Source of the DNA: Tubiluchus corallicola
Taxonomy: Eukaryota > Priapulida > Priapulimorpha > Priapulimorphida > Tubiluchidae
Direction: 5' to 3'
Length of the DNA stretch: 58,207 nt
Assembly: GCA_030141605.1 (NCBI GenBank)
Contig: JAQGDQ010000261.1
Span: 126,501 to 184,707 of the forward strand
This document shows positions 24,689 through 36,600 of this stretch, piece by piece. Each line of letters starts with the position of its first letter. The stretch's first letter is position 1. Made by a program: the position numbers and the translations under genes. The notes under the pieces are model-generated. The model had not been told where the DNA came from and searched no databases. It worked only from the letters and a program-made list of their open reading frames with translations.

Positions 24689-27600
24689 CTGTAAAAAAAC
24701 ACGTCAGAAATAATAAACCTTATATTATAACCTTCAATTTGATAATATAGTTTCAAATTGATAAACTTTCTTTATCATTTTAGCTGTAACAGAAAAGAAT
24801 AGGAGAAGCCTCGTATCACCACTGCCGTCGACGTGGCTAGGGCTTATCTTAGGAAATGCTGATCACAACTAGATGGTCTAGGAAAGAGCTGCATGTGGGT
24901 CCCCTGGGAGAAACCCCACCGCAAAAGCAAACCCCTGCATGAGTCCAAATCCGAAGCTTCTCCGTTGTTCTGAGATTTACGATCACCCTGCAAACACCCA
25001 AATCATGCGAAAGACTTTATCTTGTTCAATTCTATTTTTATTTGACATCAGAAACTTAGTTTCTTTGTTACTACAATCAACAGCAGATTATGTTCTATTG
25101 TATGTATTGCATGTAAAAAAACTTCAGGTATCAAAACTGTTTTCAACGTTTTCAACAACCTGATCAGCATAAGCTACTAGAGTAAACGAATTTGCAGTTT
25201 GTGTCTGTACAACAGGCGTGGCACAGTAGGGGAGACCGGGGCTGGTTGTAACACGGGTTTGTTGAGACAGCTTTTATATTTCCATCACCATTATCTAAGA
25301 CTATGGTTCTAAGGTTACCTAAGATTGTCTAAGGTTCATGGAAAGACTATGTAACAGTGACCTCGGGGCAGCCTTCATACTACATGAATGTCAGTAATGA
25401 CGAGTTTAGTGCAGCAGAGAACCGAGGCGGTTTTAACAGCTGAAAATAAAATTTTTGCTTTTTTTCGAATATTCGATCTACTAATTAAAATACGCTATTT
25501 TCAAATTTTAATAAGAAGTAAATAAGAAAGTAATGACCTTCACCGCCCTGTAATCCTAATGATTAGTATGGAACCTTAGTATCTCTAAGTGACTGGAAAA
25601 AGCATGACAGCTCTCAATCGCTCTTGAAAAATGTACAGTCATCAACTTTGAGACTGTCATTCATAATACTCACTACTACTAGGATGGTGTCCTAATATCT
25701 AGTCAGCACGACGTGTACAAATTGTGTACAAATTTAAAATTTAACGATATGTGATCAAAATCATTTTAGATGTTTTTACAGAACACTGTGAAGGCTCACA
25801 TGTACGTACAGAACGCACAAAAAGTACGTACAGAAAAAATAAAAACACCACAGAAATACAGTTTACAAATAAAATCGGACACGTTAAGTAAACTCAGAAC
25901 TTCTAAAAAAGCGCCCTGCAATAAAATACAAAATCAAATGCAAATAAAATCAATTTTCAGACGATACGACCATCTTCCCACACTTAGATAACTTTTAAAT
26001 AAATAATGTCGTACTGCCTGCGAAATGCGGCTTCGCCTTGGGTATTAATGTACAATTGTGTTGCAAATGTAATGCATATTTGACTTCGGGCCGCAAATAT
26101 TCACAATACCCTAGTGTTATTATTACACTTTCTCAAGTGTGGCTTCTTACACTTCGTAAAACGATCGATACTTACTTTGACTGTGATGATACTGACTGTT
26201 ATGATCATAGCCATAGCTATCACGACCGCCACCATGTGGTCCTGAAAACAATCAAGTAAACCTTTAATTTGTTTCGTCCATTTGTAATATAAATATCAGT
26301 CATAAATCACACCGAACCGTTTTTGAGGTATTTTTTCGCGGCAGTTTTCCCATGTTCTCATGGTCTTTTTTAAGAATATTTGAGGGTGGTCTTCTGCCAC
26401 CCTTGAGCATTTTGAGATATTGGACCAACGAGTATTACATTGGAGAAGCGCATAATACGACAAACTAAAACCGGTAGGTTTGAGCAAATGAGAACATGAA
26501 GTAAACAAAATTGATTAAATTACTCTTCTAACACAACTATAAGACTGTAACAAGATTATAAAACAAATACAAAATGCTTTCATTTTTTTAAAATCTATAG
26601 AAACTTTTTTTTCGGGAATCACCATCACCACCATCAGGATATGCTCATCCACTGTTGGATGAATCCTTCTTCCCTAGCTCGCCACAGTGTCCTGAATTGG
26701 GCGTCACTCTGCCAACTAATTTTCTGATATTTCACAAGTTCATCGCGCCATCTTGTTGATGGACGTCCAGGATTCCTTCACCCATTATAAGGGCACCAGT
26801 CTGTTAACCGCCTAGTCCATCTATTGTCTTTAAATCTGGCCACATGACCAGCCCATTTCCATTTCATTTTCGCCACAAATTTAAGAATGTCTGTTGTTCT
26901 TGTTCGTTTGGGTATTGGGTAATGTACAATTGTGTTACAAATGTAATGCATATTTGACTTCGGGCCGCAAATATTCACAATACCCTAGTGTTATTATTAC
27001 ACTTTCTCAAGTGTGGCTTCTTACACTTCGTAAAACGATCGATACTTACTTTGACTGTGATGATACTGACTGTTATGATCATAGCCATAGCCATCACGAC
27101 CGCCACCATGTGGTCCTGAAAACAATCAATTAAACCTTTAATTTGTTTCGTCCATTTGTAATATAAATATCAGTCATAAATCACGAAATCACACCGAACC
27201 GTTTTTGAGGTATTTTTTCGCGGCAGTTTTCCCATGTTCTCATGGTCTCTTTTAAGAATATTTGAGGGTGGTCTTCTGCCACCCTTGAGCATTTTGAGAT
27301 ATTAGACCAACGAGTATTACATTGGAGAAGCGCATAATACGACAAACTAAAACCGATAGGTTTGAGCAAATGAAAACACGAAGTAAACAAAATTGATTAA
27401 ATTACTCTTTTAACACAACTATAAGACTGTAACAAGATTATAAAACAAATACAAAATGTTTCATTTTTTTAAAATCTATAGAAACTTTATGTTCGGGAAT
27501 CACCATCACCCATTTAAATTTTATTTTTGCCAAAAATTCAAGAAGGTCTGTTGTTCTTGTTCGCTTTCGAATCTCTTCATGATTAATCTTGTCTTTCAAC

Positions 27601-30600
27601 GAAACATTCACTATTATACGCAATATACACTGATTCCAAATCTTTCTCTTTAGACAAGTTGGAATACGCCAGTACGATATATATCTTTATACTGTGAGTA
27701 TAAAGCCCAACCAGCATTCACTCTATTAGTTATCTCGTGGTCCATCTGATGTTCTCTTCTGATCTCCTGCCCTAAATATTTATAACTCTCCACGTGTTCT
27801 ATCTCATCTTGTCCAATGTTAACCTTCTCTCTAGTGGGATAGTTGGTCATTACTTTTGTTTGTCCTTGGTGCATTTTAAGGCCAATTCCTCAGCACTGCT
27901 CGTCTAAATCGTTCAACTGTTCCTCGAGATTATTCAGATTATTTGCGAATAAGGCGACATCATCTGCGAAGCGCAGATTACTGATGCTCTCACCGTAAAC
28001 TACTATACCAAAGTCATCAACGTTCAATTTTGAAAACACTTCTTCTAATGCAGCCGTGAAAAGTATTGAAGATATAGGATCTCCCTGCCTGACTCCTCTC
28101 TGAATGGGAATGAGACCTCGTCTTCCATGTGGATTTTTGCTGTTGCATGTGTGTATATATCCTTCAATATATCAATGTAGATCTTGTTGACACCGAAGTT
28201 TGTTAAGGTGCCAAGAAAAACTTCGTGTTCCACCGAGTCGAAGGCCTTTTCAAAGTCTATGTACCCAATATTCAATTTGATGTTATATTGTTTACAATTC
28301 GAGTGGAGGTGATCACAAGATTTATTGAGTGGAGATGATCACAAGTAGAATAACCACATTCGGGAATCACACTGACATAATTCAATTAAGAAGATCTAGT
28401 CATTTCTTCTAATGGTTATGTATGTCTTTTAAATTAGACCATTTCATTACTTTGTAATCATTTACTTATTCAGGTTATATCATTACTCTCACAAATTATG
28501 ACACTTCTTTAATAAATTTTAATTGGTTTAGCTCGTCATCTTTGGCTTCAATCGTCATTGCTTTCACAAATTAGTCATTTTGTTAGTTAAATTTGCTATT
28601 AATAACAACAATAATAATAAAAATACATTTGCAAAGTAAGTTGGCCGTTTAATCATTTAACAGTAAATTCTATTGTATTGTAAAGTGAAAGGTTGATTTA
28701 ATAAACTGCTGTAATAAATCATGAATAATAAAGCAAGACAGTAACATTTGTACAAGAAGTACCCGATTGTTAAGATTGAGAGTCATTGCTAGCGAAAGAA
28801 TCTGACAACACTTGGTATATACATGTAAATTAGAAATCCGTTCATTTTTATACATATGTTGATTTTTTATACTTTTTATATGAATAAGCTTCATAGCTAT
28901 ACATAGAAGATTATGAATATCAGTACAAAAATGAAAAACTACAAAACTCAGTCAGAATTAATTTTGTCTAAGTCCAAAATACTCTTCCTATTGTAGCAGC
29001 ATAACCCTATCACTGAAGAGTAGTACATGTAATCAAAACCATAACATCTAAATAATAGAGAAAGAATTATCGATGCAGGTTCCATAGAAGATAGATACAG
29101 AAATATAGACACATATATCATGGGGAAAGTGATAAAGCGAAAATCTTACAGTCTAAACATGAGACAATATAAGGGCATGGGCCGCTTCCAGGGGGATGGC
29201 GGTGATATTTAGCTCAGAAAATTTTTCTTCGCCCAAAATTTTTTTGTGGCAAAAAATCGATACTTCTGACAAAAAATATTAATAGTGCGATTGAATGATT
29301 GCGCCAATGGCACAAAAATTTTCAATGTTTTACAGTAAAAAAATCACAGGACAAATGATATTTTGGGGGAAGTCTGTCCCATATTTTTTGGGCATTCGCT
29401 CAGATTTAGGGCAATTTTCTTTGTGTCCTGGCTTGTACGCCTATGTAAGACAATGAGTAATAACTAGGTAATAACCTGTATATAACATTTACAAAGCATA
29501 GAAAATAAACAGTACATAAAACTATTTCCAGTCCTTGCAAGAAGCAATTTCCATTCCGTAGATATTTCATTTTTTTAAGATTGGAAGCGCTCTAAATGCG
29601 GTCCAGTGTATTTAGTACAGGCTAATAGATTCACAATATTCGTTTCGTGCGGATAACTAGTCAGAATACCGCATTTAACGCTGGTAAACAGCCCAGAAAA
29701 CGAACATTTTAGTTCAGCAGTGGCCGCCATCTTGAATGCTGGAATCCAATCCTGTCGGTAGTTTAACCAATGTGCTGGCCAGGCCCCTAGTTGCCAAAGA
29801 TGAATATTTATGACGTTTTGAAGTATTTTGACAAGATTTGACAACTCATGTTTATCTACACGAAGCTTTTTGATGAAGGTTGTTACCTATATTTTCACCC
29901 TGATATATGCCTCTTTCAGGGGTCATTTACAATAGGGTGGAAATTCGCTCCATCGAAATGTCACTGCAGCATAGTGGGATGGGATGCTCTATTCACATAC
30001 ATATCGATATTTTTGTCCCCGCCCCCGCAGTGGATGAGACATTGGATGAGACTTTGAAATGACTGAGTATTTGCATCTTGTGCGTAATGCGAGCTTAAAG
30101 ACCCCCAGTAGAGCCGAAAAAGGGGGGTTTGGGACAAAAGTCGAAATGTCATTTTGGAGAAGATAACAAGATCCAATACTGTGCAGAGTCAGATCTATTC
30201 AAACTCAGTGGTCGCTGCATGGCTAATCCTTCAAATATGAGTAAAAAATAGAGAAAAATAGGTATTTTTTCATGAAAATCGGCCTATGTCGTACCTCTGC
30301 TACTATGAGGAGTTGGACCAAACGGATTCACATAGTGAATACTAGTTACTAGTGGACCTCATACCCGAACTTTGGTCCGAATCGGTTACCTAGGATTGTG
30401 CCGGAATTTTTCGATTTTGCATGGTCTTCTCGCGGACGCGTTCTTAAATTTGAAAGTTTAGTTCATAAGGCATTGTTTTTACCCGTACCCGTCTGGAAGG
30501 AGTCCAGACAGCCATTTTCTGCATGGTTTTTGTTCAGCTAAATACGAACCGACAGTAATACATCAAGTAAGTATATGTGCAATAAGTATATCATGTCTGG

Positions 30601-33600
30601 AGTGATAATTTGGTGTATCTTCACTGTATCACCTATATCACTCACCTTGATTCCAGCACAATGGACGTCTGCAGCTTTGATACAAATAGTGAATAAGGCA
30701 GAATACTATAAAAATCAAGTTCCTTGCTGGCTAGTTTAATGACTTATTCAACAATGATGTCGTCAGCTTCGAATGTTGTTCAAAAGCTAAGTCTATCCTT
30801 TTGTTTAACTCAAGCTGTGTAATTTGTTTCTTCTGGTCACATTCTAGCTTTTTTCTTCTCGAAATTAAAGGTCGTTCTTTTTATATATTCACAAATTCTG
30901 GAAACCTCGTGAATAAAGTGTTTTCTTTTCTCGATAACAGTTAAACACAGCTTCTAAGTAGGTAAATTAAATGCAAATTAAATTATTATAATACTTATTA
31001 TAATTAAGAAATGTCTGCAACACCTCAACGAGGATGAACTACTTGTGGAATGTGAAACTCGGGGAAAGTGCAAGCACACGGGACGGAGAAAGTTTGTAAC
31101 GGGCAGGCACCCATATGGTTAGAAAACTATGAGCTAGAAAACAACATGTGTCCTCGTTGACGTACGTGTTGCAAACTTTTCTTTGTTTACAACAGCACCT
31201 TAAATATGAAAAACTTTTCGAATGTGAAACTCGGGGGAAAGTGCAAGCATACGGGAACAAGAAAGGGAAAGTCAACGTAAAACAGACGGGAACTATTCAT
31301 AGTGTTAATCACATTCTCTCTGGATTGATGCCACAAAACTCTATATATGATGTCATCTTTTAATGTGGAACTTTGTCCCCACATTCCTTTAATATTTCTT
31401 GTAACTGAGATTTTGTAAAACTAGACAATTCTTCCAATATGTATTGTTTTATTTCCCCTGACATATTTATACTTATACTTTTCATTCTAATATTGCAAAA
31501 ACAAAGAAATTCCGTGAATTTTTTGTCCACCTTGTACCAGTTTAATTTATGTAATTAAATTTTCGAGCCATACAGTACTATGATAAAAAAATTTGTACAG
31601 CAGAACTTTTAAATTATCTAGTATTAGCCGTATAGGGTAATTTTATTTGTATATCAACTTCTGGACCAACCTGTACACATTTATTACAGGTAAAATGTGA
31701 TCACCTGTAAAACTTGTGAAATATGGGCCGTTTTGTGCTGGTTTGCGCCTGATTTGTATATAGAATAACTTGCTTTAAGCAGCTGTGTTAAAATTCTGCA
31801 TAAACCAAAACACTTAAATTGTTATTGCTCAGGGTGTTATCAGCTGTACAACAGCTCTGTCATTTTTTAGCAACGTGCAAAGTTACGATTAACGGCTTTG
31901 AAGATAGATGTTTAATTTGCCGTATACCGCACGTCGCATAAGATTATAGCGTACAAAGCTGTTATAACGTACAATGAAGAGCTTCTGCTGGTTGCAAAAA
32001 ATTTTCCACTCTTGAATTTGAACTGTATACCAGAAAATCAAAGCTAACATTAATGCGAAAACACCCCTATAAAAATATTGCACCTCAAAACTAGCTGTGA
32101 AATTACCGTGCGTTCTCCACGTCAACGAAAATAGGTCAAGGCAGGTGCAAGGTTACTTATGAACTGTCAACACAATTAGATAAACTGGCTTCTTTACACC
32201 AAACGGAAAGTATCACATTAAAGAAAATAATTATCTGACGAAAACATAATATAGGTTAGCAACATGCATGGGCGCCGCCAGAGTTTAAAAAATTTGACGC
32301 ACAAACAGCCAAGTGGTCTGTGGGAGCGAGTTCCCTCAGGGGCGTCCGGCCCGGCCACCAACACATTTTTCTGTATTTATGGTACCACTGGCAGTACGTA
32401 TGCGACAACGTGTAGCTCAATTAACTTGTTATTCAATTTACCAATATCGTTTCCCAACTTATCAGGAACCTTTGATACTTCGGAATTATCAGTTTTGGTT
32501 TTACTTTTTGCGCTTTTTCTCCAATATCAATTGACGGGTTTCATAACAGTTATAAGTTACTTACCTCTGCCATAACCCCGACCGCCATGACCACCTCCTC
32601 GATCTAACGAATCAGGGAACAACTCAGCTACCTGTCGTAGATCACTCTCTGGGGCCGGGTCATCATCTAAAAAATACGGCCAAAACGCGTTTAAACATAC
32701 AACGAATTCCCGTTCTTTTTAGCAAAATGTCTGATTTATTTGACGTTTTTTAATGTGGCGCATGTGCGTGCAAAAAAGCTGATATTAATGAAGGGAAATG
32801 AAGGTAGAGAAGCCTTTATTTATTATTACCAAATTGGGTTACTTATTTGAATAATTTTTACAGTGCTGAAGCCGAAATAGCAAACGATTGTCACAAACTC
32901 TCAAATACACTGGCAGAGATTCGAAAGCTGTAACCATATTTGATTAAGCTGCTTTGTACTGATTTATTGATCTATTGACCCGAAAGTCACACACACACAC
33001 ACGCACGCACGCACACAATAATTTATATGCATATACAATATATTATATATTATACATATCGGATACTTACATTAGCAAAAGACATAAAAATACAAATATT
33101 AAAAAGTAATAAAAGCATTGTAACTTATGGCGGACTAAGACAGCCATAATTTTACGAAAGTTATTATAAAAAGCTTACCCATAAAGGCATAAAACGGTAT
33201 TGTATATCATAAAATACCATTTACCTTTTCTTTAAAACTTAAACATGAAGAGAGTTTAATTATTTGATTCACCGTGCAGATTGTTGTATAACAATGGAGA
33301 CTTTTGTACGCAATGAAATATCTAATTACATCGGCTCTTACTGGCAGAACGTGGTAATCATTAAACTGTATTACATGTATACAGAGTATTTGTAAAATTG
33401 ATGGACAAGATAACACTCCATTAAGGACAAATCAGGACGGACTGAGTTCACAAATGAGTTTTTGTAAATGATATGATTGTCAGGACAGGCTCTACCACTA
33501 AGCAAACTAAACAATTTCCATTCCGTAGATATTTCATTTTTCTGAAGATGGAAGCGCTATAAATGCGGTCCAGTGTCTTTGGTACAGGCTAATAGATTCA

Positions 33601-36600
33601 CAATATTCGTTTCGTGCGGATAACTAGTCAGAATACCGCATTTAACCCTGGTAAACAGCCCAGAAAACGAACATTTTAGTTCAGCAGTGGCCGCCATCTT
33701 GAATGCTGGAATCCAATCCTGTCGGTAGTTTAACCAATGTGCTGACCAGGCCCCTAGTTGCCAAAGATGAATATTTATGACGTTTTGAAGTATTTTGACA
33801 AGATTTGACAACTCATGTTTATCTACACGAAGCTTTTTGATGAAGGTTGTTACCTATATTTTCACCCTGATATATGCCTCTTTTAGAAGTCATTTATAAT
33901 AGGGTGGAAATTCGCTCCATCGAAATTGTCACTACAGCATAGTGGGATGGGATGCTCTATTCACATACATATCAATATTTTTGTCCCCGCCCCCGCAGTG
34001 GGTGAGATATAAGACTTTAAAATGACTGAGTAGTTGCATCTTGCGCGTAATGCGAGCTTAAAGACCCCCAGTAGAGCCGAGAGAGGGGGGTTTGGGACAA
34101 AAGTCGAAATGTCATTTTGGAGAAGATAACAAGATCCAATACTGTGCAGAGTCAGATCTATTCAAACTCAGTGGTCGCTGCATGGCTAATCCTTCAAATA
34201 TGAGTAAAAAATAGAGAAAAATAGGTATTTTTTCATGAAAATCGGCCTATGCCGTACCTCTGCTAATATGAGGAGTTGGACCAAACGGATTCACATAGTG
34301 AATACTAGTGACTAGTGGACCTCATACCCGAACTTTGGTCCGAATCGGTTACCTAGCCTTGTGCCGGAATTTTTCGATTTTGCATGGTCTTCTCGCGGAC
34401 GCGTTCTTAAATTTGAAAGTTTAGTTCATAAGGCATTGTTTTTACCCGTACCCGTCTGGAAGGAGTCCAGACAGCCATTTTCTGCATGGTTTTTGTTCAG
34501 CTAAATACGAACCGACAGTAATACATCAAGTAAGTATATGTGCAATAAGTATATCATGTCTGGAGTGATAATTTGGTGTATCTTCACAGTATCACCTATA
34601 TCACTCACCTTGATTCCAGCACAATGGACGTCTGCAGCTTTGATACAAATAGTGAATAAGGCAGAATACTATAAAAATCAAGTTCCTTGCTGGCTAGTTT
34701 AATGACTTATTCAACAATGATGTCGTCAGCTTCGAATGTTGTTCAAAAGTCTATCCTTTTGTTTAACTCAAGCTGTGTAATTTGTTTCTTCTGGTCACAT
34801 TCTAGCTTTTTTCTTCTCGAAATTAAAGGTCGTTCTTTTTATATATTCACAAATTCTGGAAACCTCGTGAATAAAGTGTTTTCTTTTCTCGGTAACAGTT
34901 AAACACAGCTTCTAAGTAGGTAAATTAAATGCAAATTAAATTATTATAATACTTATTATAATTAAGAAATGTCTGCAACACCTCAACGAGGATGAACTAC
35001 TTGTGGAATGTGAAACTCGGGGAAAGTGCAAGCACACGGGACGGAGAAAGTTTGTAACGGGCAGGCACCCATATGGTTAGAAAACTATGAGCTAGAAAAC
35101 AACATGTGTCCTCGTTGACGTACGTGTTGCAAACTTTTCTTTGTTTACAACAGCACCTTAAATATGAAAAACTTTTCGAATGTGAAACTCGGGGGAAAGT
35201 GCGAGCATACGGGAACAAGAAAGGGAAAGTCAACGTAAAACAGACGGGAACTATTCATAGTGTTAATCACATTCTCTCTGGATTGATGCCACAAAACTCT
35301 ATATATGATGTCATCTTTTAATGTGGAACTTTGTCCCCACATTCCTTTAATATTTCTTGTAACTGAGATTTTGTAAAACTAGACAATTCTTCCAATATGT
35401 ATTGTTTTATTTCCCCTGACATATTTATACTTATACTTTTCATTCTAATATTTCAAAAACAAAGAAATTCCGTGAATTTTTTGTCCACCTTGTACCAGTT
35501 TAATTTATGTAATTAAATTTTCGAGCCATACAGTACTATGATAATAAAATTTGTACAGCAGAACTTTTAAATTATCTAGTATTAGCCATATAAGGTAATT
35601 TTATTTGTATATCAACTTCTGGACCAACCTGTAAAATGTGATCACCTGTAAAACTTGTGAAATATGGGCCATTTTGTGCTGGTTTGTGCCTGATTTGTAT
35701 ATAGAATAACTTGCTTTAAGCAGCTGTGTTAAAATTCTGCATAAACCAAAACACTTAAATTGTTATTGCTCAGGGTGTTATCAGCTGTACAAAAGCTCTG
35801 TTATTTTTTAGCAACGTGCAAAGTTACGATTAACGGCTTTGAAGATAGATGTTTAATTTGCCGTATACCGCACGTCGCATAAGCTTATAGCGTACAAAGC
35901 TGTTATAACGTACAATGAAGAGCTTCTGCTGGTTGCAAAAAATTTTCCACTCTTGAATTTGAACTGTATACCAGAAAATCAAAGCTAACATTAATGCGAA
36001 AACACCCCTATAAAAATATTGCACCTCAAAACTAGCTGTGAAATTACCGTGCGTTCTCCACGTCAACGAAAATAGGTCAAGGCAGGTGCAAGGTTACTTA
36101 TGAACTGTCAACACAATTAGATAAACTGGCTTCTTTACACCAAACGGAAAGTATCACATTAAAGAAAATAATTATCTGACGAAAACATAATATAGGTTAG
36201 CAACATGCATGGGCGCCGCCAGAGTTTAAAAAATTTGACGCACAAACAGCCAAGTGGTCTGTGGGAGCGAGTTCCCTCAGGGGCGTCCGGCCCGGCCACC
36301 AACACATTTTTCTGTATTTATTGTATCACTGGCAGTACGTATGCGACAACGTGTAGTTCAATTAACTTGTTATTCAATTTACCAATATCGTTTGCCAACT
36401 TGTCAGGAACCTTTGATACTTCGGAATTATCAGTTTTGGTTTTACTTTTTGCGCTTTTTCTCCAATATCAATAGACGGATTTCATAACAGTTATAAGTTA
36501 CTTACCTCTGCCATAACCCCGACCGCGTTCTCGACCTAACGAATCAGGGAACAACTCAGGTAGCTGTCGTAGAACACTCTCTAAGTCCTGGTCATCATCT

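Larger units (their letters stand above)
26043..26912. repeat. 874-bp tandem duplication, copy 1 (contains exon B1)
   Basis: From about 26047 to 26620 the sequence is nearly identical to 26921-27495 (offset 874 bases), including exon B, its splice sites and the flanking intron. The rest of this copy (about 26623-26912) is a LINE C-terminus. The junction to copy 2 lies inside that LINE, at CTTGTTCG followed by TTTGGGTATTGGG. The LINE insertion therefore came before the duplication. Confidence 0.9.

Noticed and set aside
23891-24694. Plus-strand ORF of 267 codons across the COL-2 helical exon
   Set aside because: It is the antisense shadow of a Gly-X-Y repeat. The His/Leu-rich content comes from complementing Gly/Pro codons, and splice sites and paralogy support the minus strand.
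26176-26241. Alternative hydrophobic reading of exon B as a membrane segment
   Set aside because: That frame does not fit the phase-1 junctions on either side; the Gly/His/Tyr frame does.
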